In this document: positions 22,547 through 34,012 of the stretch, piece after piece
How the letters are laid out: every line of letters starts with the position of its first letter
Position numbering within the stretch: the stretch's first letter is position 1
Assembly: GCF_902459465.1 (NCBI RefSeq)
Contig: NC_047069.1
Span: 4,435,171 to 4,499,170 of the forward strand
DNA: 64,000 nt
Direction of reading: 5' to 3'
Source: Asterias rubens
Taxonomy: Eukaryota; Echinodermata; Asteroidea; Forcipulatida; Asteriidae
Made by a program: the position numbers and the translations under genes
The notes under the pieces: generated by a model
Told to the model about the DNA's origin: nothing
The model's input: the letters and a program-made list of their open reading frames with translations, nothing else
Databases searched by the model: none

Positions 22547-22942
22547 TAAAGGAAGTGGTCACTATTGGTTATTACTCAAAGTAGTTATAAGCATAAAACC
22601 TTGCTCGGTAACGAGTAATGGGGAGATGATGGTAGTATAAAACATTCTGAGAAACGGCTCTCTCTGAAGTGAAGTAGTTTTCGAGAAAGAAGTTATTTTC
22701 CACGAATTTGATTTCGAGACCTCAGATTTAGAATTTGAGGTCTCGAAATCAAGCATCTGAAAGCACACAACTTTGTGTGACAAGGGTGTTTATTCTTTCA
22801 TTATTATCTCGCAACTTCAACGACCAATTGAGTTAAATTTTACACACGTTTGTTATTATATGCATATGTTGAGATACACCAAGTGAGAAGACTGATACAC
22901 CAAGTGAGAAGACTGACCATTAGTGTCCAGTGTCTTTAAGGA
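22547..22942 (-). repeat. Family A MITE, full length, inverted
   Basis: Starts AAAGGAAGTGGTCACTATTG and ends CCATTAGTGTCCAGTGTCTT. The internal hairpin TTGATTTCGAGACCTCAGAT with GAGGTCTCGAAATCAAGC is present. Confidence 0.75.
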
Positions 22943-23404
22943 TCTGTTCATAAAAACACAGGAAGTCGTCTGTATGTAAATTAAGTTTCTTTCTCCACGA
23001 TTCAAACAATTTCCCTCACAGAAATTACATGAATAATGTATAACTTCCTTTTTAAACAACTGCAACTATACAGAACCTGAATACTGCAATCTTGACCAAA
23101 GAACCTTGCTGATGTAATGGATTTCAAACCCGACCAAGCAGTTTTCAATTATATCATACTTAAACTCATCTAAGCATTGTTTTCAAGATTAATTGATTTC
23201 TTTTCTTAGTTGAACAAGATGTGGTCAGTTCTACATTGTTATGTCATGCTGTGCTGTAGTGAAAATTGTGTAAATCGCTGAGCAAGAAACTTAATTCACA
23301 AAAGAAGTCTTCCCAGCAATGACAGTTCAGCCTGCATTGCTTGCTCATATATTCGTAAACTTCATGACATGTTTTTGTGTAGTATGAATGTGTATCTGTT
23401 TTCG

Positions 23405-23602
23405 AACTAGGTGGTAGCTCTGAAAAGACTTTGGGCTTAAGCACAAAAAGCTAAGCATAAACAAATTATGTTTACCAAAACAAGATTACCAGCCAAAGTA
23501 CAATCACTTATGTACAATCTGTGACTGGTATCCTGTTAAGGTTTGCTCAGCAGACAAGTTTAATTTTTTGCTCCAGCAGCTCAACGAAATTGGGCCCAGG
23601 TT
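23405..23602. repeat. Family B MITE
   Basis: AAGCACAAAAAGCTAAGCAT, AAGATTACCAGCC, GTGACTGGTATCCTG, ending GCTCAACGAAATTGGGCCCA. Intronic in the CYFIP-like locus. Confidence 0.6.
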
Positions 23603-24044
23603 GTCTTACCAAATCAGCAGCATGCTCTAGCTATTATGCTGGCCAAAACGGCAATATGTTCATTTCAAATAAATGCATTTGATATCATCCTTATGCCTTT
23701 GTTGACCTTATGCATTTAACATTATTTGAGTCGGGCGTCCTTGGCTTGACTTGGAAAGACGGTCACTCATAATTGACCCATCCTGTGCACTGGGCCACTG
23801 ATCGCTGTGTGTCATAAAATGTGGCTTTTTCAACTGCACGGAGTCCTAGTCACTTATAAATAATAATAACAACAATTTGAGGGGCTAATCATCCTTATTC
23901 GCAGTTAAGAGCTGAATTGCGAAGGACGCGGCTACAACGTGTTCAAGAAGCAGGCATGCAAGGGCGCCTTTGGCTGCCAGCCACATCAACCCATTATGAC
24001 CACAGAGCACAGCCAAAGATCGAAAATCTTTTGATGTTTTGAGG

Positions 24045-24190
24045 GAGGAAAACCGGATGGTCTGGATAACCCTCGTGGCACAGCAGAGAACCAACGCACA
24101 ACTCAACTCACATATGGCCCTGGCCGGGAATCGGACCAGGGTTACCTTGGTGAGAGGCAAGCGCTTTACAAACAAGCCAACCATGCCATT
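24045..24190 (-). repeat. tRNA-derived SINE of a second family
   Basis: The minus strand has GGTTGGCTTGTTTGTAAAGC (A-box region), GCTTGCCTCTCACCAAGG and the B box GGTCCGATTCCC, then CATATGTGAGTTGAGTTGTG and a tail with ACCATCCGGTTTTCCTCCC. It lies just before a CYFIP-like exon. Confidence 0.65.
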
Positions 24191-24236
24191 TGCTTTGATG
24201 ATTTCACATCTCTGATTCTACATTTTGTTTACCCAG

Positions 24237-24384
24237 GGAGAGCTATGGTGAAGGGCTGAACTGGGCCGGCTGTGCCTTGATCACTCTGCTTGGACAACAG
24301 AAACGCTTTGAAGCACTGGATTTCTGCTACCACATCCTACGAGTGCAGAAAGTGGATGGTGTAGATGCAGACATCAATGGCATT
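24237..24384 (+). pseudogene. CYFIP-like: CYFIP-like penultimate exon
   Basis: Acceptor ACCCAG and donor GTAAGT flank 148 bp. Joined to the previous exon it reads ESYGEGLNWAGCALITLLGQ, then FEALDFCYHILRVQKVDG and ends NGI, closely following the family (GDGLHWAGC, LLGQQRRF, LDFCYHLLKVQK). No stop or indel is seen. Confidence 0.88.
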
Positions 24385-25329
24385 GTAAGTTTACTTCAAC
24401 ATACCAGGAACAAACATTGAGCTTGGCCTCAACCAAGTTCATATTTACCCAATAGACATTATTAAATAATGACGTTACCATACCTGTCTCACAACATGGC
24501 GTGTGGGTGTGCATGTGTGTGCAATAGAAATCAAGCCAGGAACACTGCGTTCTTCTTTGATGTACGTGCTTAGACGCGCATACGGCCAGCCACTTTCATT
24601 GCAACAAAGGGGTTATTCGATACAGTCTGTAGTCGTTTACATTATACATAAGTATAATCTGTATATTTTATGCCAGTATATTTTGCCATTCAAAAGATGT
24701 GTGTGGGCATGTCTACTATGTATAACCGAGGACATTAACAAAAGGGATCCGGGAAAAAGTCACACCGGGGACAGTCCTCGGTAGATTTTGTGTACAAAAC
24801 CATCGGGGACGTCTGAAAAATTAACTGTCAAAACAATGGGGAGAACAAAGAGAAGTACTCGGTCTACACCATAAGCATGCGTGTGTTTGTGTGTGGGTTT
24901 GTATCCACATTCAAAGCGGGACATATAACAAAAGGGACAATGGGTCCATGGTTGCTATCACAAAGAAAAACAATAGAGTCCATGGTTGCTATCACAAAAA
25001 GTTGGACAACTATTGTGTGTGTAAAATATTTGTTGAAGAGGTAGCTTTGTAGAAAATTGCCTATTTTTGCTCAATCTGTTCTTGTATTCTTTACATTCAC
25101 TTTCTTTCCTAATCAGAGATTGAAATAATTGTTGCTGTAATGAAGATGTATTGACTTTATGCTTTAATTTCTTATCTTGCATTTATAAATATAAATTTCT
25201 GAATTGGTCATTTGTCAGCAACTGCAAATCTGAATTTCTATCTTGAATCCCAGAGGCAGGTAACAAGTCACTTAAAAACTGTTGCAGGTGACTTAATAAC
25301 TGTTAACCTATGTCACCCGTTTTAATAAG

Positions 25330-25698
25330 TCAAGTAAGCCTGGGGGACTAGTGAAATTTACTAATGGACTAGTCGTGCCTCAAGTAGTTGAGACTTTGAC
25401 ACTAGTCGCGACTAATTTTAATTCCCAAGATGCTTGCGGCATATTGTTTGCAATTATAGTTACATTCTGAAAGGATTAAATGATTGTGTCATTGATGTCT
25501 GATTGTGTTTCGTAAGGATATTTTGTGAGTGACACAATTGGATTACCAAGCAGGAAGTTGTAACTTTTTTTGTAGTTGGCGTGGCGACATGTTTAACAGA
25601 GTAGTTGAAAAACGGTTGTCGCAACTCGACTAAGCATTCAATAGTCTCGACTTCATCATTAGTCGCACTATAGTCGCACTAGTCGCCCAGGCTTAAAG
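25330..25698. mobile_element. MITE of the GACTAGTG family
   Basis: Left AAGCCTGGGGGACTAGTG and right CACTAGTCGCCCAGGCTT are nearly perfect 18-bp inverted repeats. The interior matches the copy at 13424. It sits in the intron between the last two CYFIP-like exons. Confidence 0.7.
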
Positions 25699-26213
25699 CC
25701 ATTGTACACTTTCTGAACAGAACAAAAATTAAAAGTTCACAGATTTACAAATAACTTACAGGGTTTACAGAAGGTAATGGTGAAAGACTTCCCTTGAAAT
25801 ATTATTCCATGAAATGCTTTACTTTTTGAGAAAATATTAAAACATATCAATTCTCGATATCGAGAATAACAGATTTATTATAAACACATGTCATGACACG
25901 GCGAAACGTGCGGAAAAAAAGGGTGGGTTTTCCCATTATTTTCTCAAGACTCCGATGACCGATTGAGCTTGAATTTTCACAGGTTTGTTATTTTTTATAT
26001 AAGTTGTGATACACGAAGTGTGGGCCGTTGGACAATACTGTTTACCTATGTGCGATTACTTTAAATGCAAGGACCATAACCTCTTATTTGTACAGTATAT
26101 AATATTTTCCACATCAAAAGTCTATCCCAACCATTCTCTATGTGCCATTGCTTATAAGAAATACTGCCGCCTTTGAATCATGTTCTAACTTTCTTGATGA
26201 TTTTCTTTGATAG

Positions 26214-26384
26214 CCCATCGGTCGTCTCGTAGACTGCATCTGCAAGTACCAGATTCTCAACAACCAAATCCTCTCTGTCCTGAACAAGTACCTAAAGGCA
26301 AATGAGAGTGACACCTCGTCTGAAGAGAAAATACGTTGCTATCAGCCACCAATTCATCAGTCCGTCATTGATGCAGGAGTGTAA
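26214..26384 (+). pseudogene. CYFIP-like: CYFIP-like last exon
   Basis: After TTTGATAG the translation begins PIGRLVDCICKYQILNNQIL, continues LNKYLKANESD and ends RCYQPPIHQSVIDAGV then TAA, matching the CYFIP C-terminus. The acceptor joins in phase 0 with the exon ending at 24384. The exon itself is undamaged. About 0.8 kb of plausible 3' UTR follows, with AATAAA-like signals near 27103 and 27182. Confidence 0.85.
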
Positions 26385-27380
26385 GAACAGAAATGATGGA
26401 AGACTGAAGAGGCATGGTGGAAGGGCACTAGCAAGGATTTGCAAATGAAGTTTTTCAACACGATGTAAACTGAAAAATAAGGCATCTTTAATAACAGAGT
26501 GTTTCATAAGACACACCATGGAGGAATAAATTAGCCTCCATGGACACACACATGCCTATATCTGGCAAATACCTTGATGTGATGTATTGAAGTTTTGAAG
26601 TTAAGACAGTCCCTCTATTTTTTACTCAAGATTGGGCGAAACAATCCCCTCAAAACCAAGACGTTCAAGTTCAAAATTGTCTTCAACTCTTGTACTCCTC
26701 AACTTAGAGTTTGTACCCAAAAATCCACCAGCAAACTGACAGTCCTTCTATTTTTACACAAGCTGTCTCAAAATGGTTGTTTATTTGTTTTGTATATAGA
26801 GGAAACAACTGATAAGGGGGGTTGCATAAGTAAGAACATTTTGTGTATGTACTTGTAGGTTGCTTCTTGCCTGTTTCTTAACATTTTGCAAGTTGGTTAT
26901 CTAAAAGACAGAAAAGTTTTTTAAATGATATAAAAGGAATTGCTATTAATTTTGTTGTTAATCAAGCCTTGACGGTGTGGAACTAAAGTACAGATTTTTC
27001 AGAAAGAACTTATGAAGAAAAAGCATCTGGCTGACAAGCTATATCAAACAGGTTTAGGATGCATTTATAAGATATGACTTTTTTGGACTATTCTTTAAAA
27101 AAATAAATTTTAAGTTAACACCCCCTCCCCCGAAAGATGTATTTTTGTTTTAGTCTTTGTTAAGCGAGTAAAATTAGTGGAATAATAAAAGATAATGTAC
27201 TGCAATAAGGTGTCTCTAGCAAAGAGACCTATTGCAGGTTATTATTTACAAACAATAATTTTTAAGCTAAGGACCCATTTAGTTGACCTTTAAAAAAATC
27301 CTTAAAAAGTGCAGAGAAATCAACTTTAGGTCCTAGCATTGGGTATAGATATTCAGCTTGCTCAACCTTAATTTTACATC

Positions 27381-27740
27381 ACTTTAAAGGGACACGTTGC
27401 ATTGGATCGGTCGAGTTGGTCAATGAAAAGTGTTTGAAACCGTTTGATATGAAATGTATATGGTTGGAAAGATGATTTAAAAGTAGAATAAAATAATCCA
27501 AACATCCAAACAAACATGCCTCGAAAGTGAGTGGTTTTTCTTTTACGTTGCTGACAAACACGGCCGGCTATTTTGTTTACTCCACAAAATGGCCGACAGT
27601 GTTTGTTCGCAACGTAAAAGAAAAACCACGCAATTTGGAGGCATGTTTGTTTGGTTTATTTTACACATTTCATATCAAACGGTTTCAAACACTTTTCATG
27701 GACCAACTCGACCAATCCAAGGCAACATGTCCCTTTAAGT
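27381..27740. mobile_element. Foldback MITE, about 360 bp
   Basis: The ends ACTTTAAAGGGACACGTTGC and GGCAACATGTCCCTTTAAGT are inverted copies. The match continues inward (GTCGAGTTGGTC, CAAACGGTTTCAAACACTTT, GGTTTTTCTTTTACGTTGC with its inverse) nearly to the centre at about 27560, so the whole element can fold. No coding content. It follows the CYFIP-like 3' end. Confidence 0.75.
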
Positions 27741-27952
27741 AATAAGTAGAAAAAAGGATTGTTCAGTAAAATGTGTATAAAGATACAGGATTAATTATAG
27801 CATTACATTGGCAAGTGGTCAGCTGGTTTCAATCACTATTCTTTAGAACAACATATAGTTTTTGAAGAACTACTTCTTGTCTGCGGTGGGAAAAAATAAA
27901 ATGTCTTTGCCATTTTTTCCATAATCACTTTTCCATTGTGTGTTTTCTTCAA

Positions 27953-28827
27953 TTAATCAAAAAGAGCAGTCCGTTCCTTTTCAGAGCTTGCAGCTGTTTC
28001 ATCACCAGGATAATCAGGGAGGTAGTTAACTTCTGCCTTCTGCCTTTCTTGTTTTTTTATGTTCTTGGCTGATTTAGAGTGATTTTACAGTTAGTTCTGT
28101 GCATCCGTGATTTCGCAATTCTGATCTATAGTTACCCATCTTGAGTTTAAGGCTTATTTTCCAACCAAGTTATAGCCAGTGGCAGCACCTGGTTCTTTCA
28201 GGTATGGGTGCTTCTTGACAAATGCTTGTGCTACAGAGCAGAACTGATCATCTGATGGATAGGCCTTGTAGCTAAACATGGCTTCGGCAAGTTTTTCCAA
28301 AATATCAGATTTCATTCCTGTGGGGTTTGTCAAAATTCCATCCTTCTCAAACTGTTTTTCCCGTTTGAAAGTTTCATCTCTGTGTCGATTGAGAAGGATG
28401 GGATTGGAAAGACGGTAGGCCACTGAAGTGCTCTATCTGTACTACATGTACTTACAGCAGTAGACATGGATGATGCTTCCGACATCGACGGTGACGATGA
28501 CAGCAGAGATCAATATTACTCAAAGGATCAAACACACTGACTGTCAATGTCTGTGTCTGAATCTGAATCAGGAATAGAAAGTGGAACGACTTTGATAGTT
28601 CCCCTGTCTTTAATATCCTTGAGTGATGATAAGCTCATGAAATTATCAAAGTCCGGATCAATGAATTGGAGACTGAATTCCCCTTTGAGTTCAAACCTCT
28701 CCTTGACTTGGTTCTTCAAATCCTGCACACTTTCCAGCCCAGGGGGTAGAATCAGCTTCTGGATGTTTCCTTCGGTGATGATGACTCTCAACATTATGCA
28801 CGATGGTACAACAAGTGCATCTGCCAT
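27953..28827 (-). pseudogene. SAMD3-like protein, multiply disrupted
   Basis: The minus strand has acceptor TTTTATGACAG and ATG at 28827, then an open 99-codon frame: MLRVIITEGNIQKLILPPGL, FSLQFIDPDFDNF and DRGTIKVVPL, the PB1/ubiquitin-like N-terminus of the large SAMD3-like family of fish and invertebrates. The same frame resumes after three stops (28504-28532) with SSPSMSEASSMS and WPTVFPIPSFSID. It shifts at a five-A run (28355-28359 on plus), then SDILEKLAEAMFSYKAYP and AFVKKHPYLKEPG. It shifts again into GWKISLKLKMGNYRSELR, and once more into KAEVNYLPDYPG, with a stop at 27953-27955. The order and spacing of blocks match the family. Stops and indels outside homopolymers favour a real pseudogene. 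Function of the family is poorly known. Confidence 0.75.
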
Positions 28828-29067
28828 CTTGACTATCTGTCATAAAAGAAACGAGAACAACACAATTAAATCGTTAAAATTAATGTTTCTTTTAATTGTT
28901 AAACAACAGTAGTTTACAGCCAAAGTTAACTAAATTTGTCTATAAATGAGTAACTATTACTAAATGTTTTGTTGTTTGGACTTAATTTATTTCTGTGCAA
29001 ACTACATACCCTTCAGTAAAACTTACTTTATTACAAACAAGTAACTATTACTGTGTGTTTTTGTTGT

Positions 29068-29117
29068 TTGGACCTAACTATTTTGAGTTATTACCAATAG
29101 TGTCCACTGCCTTTAAG
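29068..29117 (+). repeat. Family A MITE, right end
   Basis: AACTATTTTGAGTTATTACC then AATAGTGTCCACTGCCTTTA. Confidence 0.6.
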
Positions 29118-29119
29118 GC

Positions 29120-29960
29120 AAATTTGCTCAGAAACACAGTTAGAGTAAACTTTAATGAATATGGGGAAAAATCACATCCGGATATTTTTACATCAACAGG
29201 TGCGGTTAGACATGTTGATCATGAATCAAGATGGTGTATCAAATTTTGACCCGGAGAAAGTGCATTTTTTGTCAAAAAAATTTAATGGCCGCCGTTTTCT
29301 CCCAAAACCATTACAAAAACTCCCAGTGACATTAACCACAATCTAAGAGACAAATTCAGCCCAAATTTGGCTGAAAATTATTTAGGATGGTACATTTAAC
29401 TTTTTAATTATTGCAAAATTCAAAACGGCCGCCATTTTGCTTAAAAATATAGAAAAACAAATTGTGGGTTAATTTTTAAGGCCATTGGGTCAAAACAAAA
29501 TTAAAAGAATAAACTGTGTTGAACAGAATATATGGTGAAAATTCACATCAAATATTTTTACATGAAAATTTGCAGTTATACACTTTGAACATGAGTCAAG
29601 ATGGTGTATCAAATTTTAACCCGGCGAAAGTGCATTTTTGAGTCAAAAACAAAATGGCCGCCGTTTCCTCCACGAAACAATTAAAAAAAAATCGCCCATT
29701 GCAATAACTTCAAAATATAAGCCGATTCAGCCCAAATTTTGCTAAAAATATTAGGTTGGTACTTTTTACATTTAAAATCATTTCAAAATTCAATATGGCC
29801 CTTTTTCATAAACATAAGGGGGAGAAAAATGGGGCAAGTTTTCAGGCAAAGGTTAAAATAAAATTAAGAATCTTGCTTGGTTAAAGAGATAACGGGTGAA
29901 AAAATCACATCCCAGATGTTTAAAATGATTGGCAAAATTCAATATGGCCGCCATTTTGAG
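29120..29960. repeat. About 372-bp degenerate tandem repeat
   Basis: Blocks AATCAAGATGGTGTATCAAA, AAAGTGCATTTTT, ATGGCCGCCGTTT and TTCAGCCCAAATTT recur at about 29157 and 29530, with a third partial copy near 29890. Divergence is high. The short frames inside are chance. Confidence 0.7.
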
Positions 29961-30294
29961 TCCTAAAATACGTTTTTCCTTGAAGGTTGTGTTTAAGTAG
30001 GTTTCCCTGCGCAAATATATAATGCAAACGGAATGGGATACTTTCAGGGAAAATGTAGCTGAACTGTTGATGCAAAGTTTCACGGATCAATACACTAGAC
30101 AAGCAATTAAGTAAATCCGATATGTTATGGAAAACACTAAAACGTTGTTTTTACCTGGATGCATGTTCCAACATTTGTTGTGTTTCACTTTTGAATGTTT
30201 TTGTTAATGAAGACGGGAATAAAACTCAGATTGGGAAAATTAAATTCAATCTATCGCTCTTGCAAGACGCTCTACAATTCTCGATGTGGTTTTT

Positions 30295-30503
30295 ACGTGT
30301 GAGGTCTCGAAATAAAGTCGAATATTTTACTGAGAAATTACTTCTTTCTAAAAAAAAAAAACACACAAAAAACGTGTTACTTTAGAGGGAGCCGTTTCTC
30401 ACAATGTTTTATGCTATCATCAGCTCTCCATTGTTCATTACTAAGTAATTTGTTGTACTAACAACTATTTTGAGTGATTACCAATAGTGTCCAGTGCCTT
30501 TGA
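30295..30503 (+). repeat. Family A MITE, right half
   Basis: GTGAGGTCTCGAAATAAAGT, an A run, GAGGGAGCCGTTTCTCACAA and the terminus CCAATAGTGTCCAGTGCCTT. Confidence 0.7.
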
Positions 30504-30866
30504 ACGTTTTCTCCCCATTTAGTTGGGTGCGCCCCCTTGGTATGTGGAATAGACCGATTGCGCTACCAATGTTTACATGTGATCACGTGACCTATAGTGG
30601 TATAGAAAAACACAGCTACACAGTATTAAGACATCTTATACTCGTAGCGATGGACCAGAATCGGCTGTATTTTCGATAAATAACATTTTAAATTCAAAAC
30701 GGAGCCCTTTTTATAAATTGAATATTGTGACATTGATTTAAATTACATTTGCTGTTTGATGTCCCCAGTATTCTACTACAAAGGAGGTTTCTTTTGAATA
30801 TATGGTTAGACTACGTAAAATTACCGAGGTTTGAGGGAGCTCGGTGTGAAGTGTGGGCTGCGATAA

Positions 30867-33735
30867 GAGAGACGCAGTTTGTACCTGCGTCATCCTGGCA
30901 TGTCCCTAAATTCAAATTTCAAAGTTTTAGAGCGGCTTCCAGACTTCTTGATACCGAAAATTAATAGTAGGCGGCTGTGCTCCGAAACGAACTCAACAAG
31001 CCTCCCTACGGGATTTTTGTGCACAGAGAAAATCAAAAGTACAACGGGTCAATTTGACCCAAAATCATTGCTCAATCTAAACAAGTTTAGACCCATTGGA
31101 TGGAAAATTTCAAGGGCTTTCCTCTCGTACAAATATTAGTGCTATGGTGATTTTCAAAGCGACGCTAGAGGCCAGGGAGTAGACCCGACACACCCCACAA
31201 ATTTGGGACATTTAATGCATGAAACACACGGCATGTGGTAATTATTGGAGAAAACAAATATATGCGGTGAAAAAAAAGCCCGGACTTATACAAACTTTCA
31301 GCTATGCTTTTGAATCATTCTGGAACTAAAAACCATAGAGAGACGCAGTTTGTACCTGCGTCATCCTGGCATGTCCCTGAATGCAAATTTCAAAGTTTTA
31401 GAGCGGCTTCCAGACTTCTTGATACCGAAAATTAAAAGTAGGCGGCTGTGCTCCGAAACGAACTCAACAAGCCTCCCTACGGGATTTTTGTGCACAGAGA
31501 AAATCAAAAGTACAACGGGTCAATTTGACCAAAAATCATTGCTCAATCTAAACAAGTTTAGCACCATTGGATGGACAATTTCAAGGGCTTTCCTCTCGTA
31601 CACAAAATTAGTGCTATCAGGATTTTCAAAGCGACGCTAGAGGCCAGGGAGTACACCCGACACACCCCACAAATTTGGGACATTTAATGCATGAAACACA
31701 CGGCATGTGGTCATTATTGGAGAAAACAAATATATGTGGTGGAAAAAAAGCCCGGACTTATAAAAACTTTCAGCTATGCTTTTGAATCATTCTGGAACTA
31801 AAAACGATAGAGAGACGCAGTTTGTACCTGCGTCATCCTGGCATATCCCTGAATTCAAATTTCAAAGTTTTAGAGCGGCTTCCAGACTTCTTGATAACGA
31901 AAATTCAAAGTAGGCGGCTGTGCTCCGAAACGAACTCAACAAGCCTCCCTACGGGATTTTTGTGCACAGAGAAAATCAAAAGTACAACGGGTCAATTTGA
32001 CCCAAAATCATTGCTCAATCTAAACAAGTTTAGCACCATTGGATGGACAATTTCAAGGGCTTTCCTCTCGTACACAAAATTAGTGCTATGAGGATTTTCA
32101 AAGCGACGCTAGAGGCCAGGGAGTAGACCCGACACACCCCATAAATTTGGGACATTTAATGCATGAAACACACGGCATGTGGTGATTATTGGAGAAAACA
32201 AATATATGCGGTGGAAAAAAAGCCCGGACTTATACAAACTTTCAGCTATGCTTTTGAATCATTTTGTAACTAAAAACGATAGAGAGACGCAGTTTGTACC
32301 TGCGTCATCCTGGCATGTCAGGGGAATTCAAATTTCAAAGTTTTAGAGCGGCTTCCAGACTTCTTGATACCGAAAATTAAAAGTAGGCGGCTGTGCTCCG
32401 AAACGAACTCAACAAGCCTCCCTACGGGATTTTTGTGCACAGAGAAAATCAAAAGTACAACGGGTCAATTTGACCCAAAATCATTGCTCAATCTAAACAA
32501 GTTTAGACCCATTGGATGGACAATTTCAAGGGCTTTCCTCTCGTACACAAAATTAGTGCTATGAGGATTTTCAAAGCGACGCTAGAGGCCAGGGAGTACA
32601 CCCGACACACCCCACAAATTTGGGACATTTAATGCATGAAACACACGGCATGTGGTCATTATTGGAGAAAACAAATATATGTGGTGGGAAAAAAAGCCCG
32701 GACTTATAAAAACTTTCAGCTATGCTTTTGAATCATTCTGGAACTAAAAACGATAGAGAGACGCAGTTTGTACCTGCGTCATCCTGGCATATCCCTGAAT
32801 TCAAATTTCAAAGTTTTAGAGCGGCTTCCAGACTTCTTGATACCGAAAATTAAAAGTAGGCGGCTGTGCTCCGAAACGAACTCAACAAGCCTCCCTACGG
32901 GATTTTTGTGCACAGAGAAAATCAAAAGTACAACGGGTCAATTTGACCCAAAATCATTGCTCAATCTAAACACGTTTAGACCCATTGGATGGACAATTTC
33001 AAGGGCTTTCCTCTCGTACAAAAAATAATGCTATGAGGATTTTCAAAGCGACGCTAGAGGCCAAGGAGTACACCCGACACACCCCATGAATTTGGGACAT
33101 TTAATGCATGAAACACACGGCATGTGGTCATTATTGGAGAAAACAAATATATGTGGTGGAACAAAAGCCCGGACTTATAAAAACTTTCAGCTATGCTTTT
33201 GAATCATTCTGGAACTAAAAACGATAGAGAGACGCAGTTTGTACCTGCGTCCTCCTGGCATGTCCCTAAATTCAAATTTCAAAGTTTTAGAGCGGCTTCC
33301 AGACTTCTTGATACCGAAAATTAAAAGTAGGCGGCTGTGCTCCGAAACGAACTCAACAAGCCTCCCTACGGGATTTTTGTGCACAGAGAAAATCAAAAGT
33401 ACAACGGGTCAATTTGAGCCAAAATCATTGCTCAATCTAAACACGTTTAGACCCATTGGATGGACAATTTCAAGGGCTTTCCTCTCGTACAAAAAATAAT
33501 GCTATGAGGATTTTCAAAGCGACGCTAGAGGCCAGGGAGTAGACCCGACACACCCCATAAATTTGGGACATTTAATGCATGAAACACACGGCATGTGGTG
33601 ATTATTGGAGAAAACAAATATATGCCTTGAAAAAAAGCCCGGACTTATAAAAACTTTCAGCTATGCTTTTGAATCATTCTGGAACTAAAAACGATAGAGA
33701 GACGCAGTTTGTACCTGCGTCCTCCTGGGAGCCAC
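30867..33735. repeat. 471-bp satellite, six full copies plus a partial
   Basis: Units start at 30867, 31338, 31810, 32281, 32756, 33227 and (partial) 33699, spaced 471-475 bp. Each opens GAGAGACGCAGTTTGTACCT, whose GACGCAG...CTGCGTC arms can pair, and contains GGGTCAATTTGACCC and CTAAACAAGTTTAG, two more inverted repeats. Copies differ at only a handful of positions. An 86-96-codon frame is open in each unit but matches no family I know. The array ends beside a perfect hairpin at 33729-33752. Confidence 0.95.
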
Positions 33736-33752
33736 GAGGTACAACGTGGCTC
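33729..33752. repeat. Perfect 8-bp-arm hairpin at the right end of the 471-bp array
   Basis: GAGCCACG, an eight-base loop AGGTACAA, then CGTGGCTC. It sits immediately after the final partial unit, so it may be the terminus of the element that carries the array. Confidence 0.8.
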
Positions 33753-33867
33753 TCTAAAAAAAGCTAAAGACAGATGAAAAGCGCTAATTTACACGATTAT
33801 GTAACTTGTTTTAAAAGAAATCTGTATAGATAATAAATTTGCATCGGGGATAAAGAATATTCATTTT

Positions 33868-34012
33868 GGTTTGTACCCCTACACCGATGTGTGCACTGGT
33901 GTTAGCACTGTATACTCAGTACTTTCCCTGAGTGCTGTGGAAAAAAATGTTACACGGGTTGGATTCGAATCCACGACCCTTTTTAAAGCAGTGTCTTACC
34001 AACTAGGGGAAA
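33868..34012 (-). repeat. tRNA-derived SINE, same family
   Basis: The minus strand has the A-box region CTAGTTGGTAAGACACTGCT and B box GTGGATTCGAATCC. The body, read on plus, is GTTAGCACTGTATACTCAGT and ACTTTCCCTGAGTGCTG, shared with 63450. Confidence 0.75.

Noticed and set aside
28425-28460. Intron between the two halves of the SAMD3-like gene (GTAAGT to TTCAG on minus)
   Set aside because: It would be only about 30 bp, and the same frame reads straight through it into WPTVFPIPSF.
30879-33499. Repeated 86-96-codon ORFs in the 471-bp units
   Set aside because: They recur because the DNA repeats, frames break at random unit variants, and no domain is recognisable.
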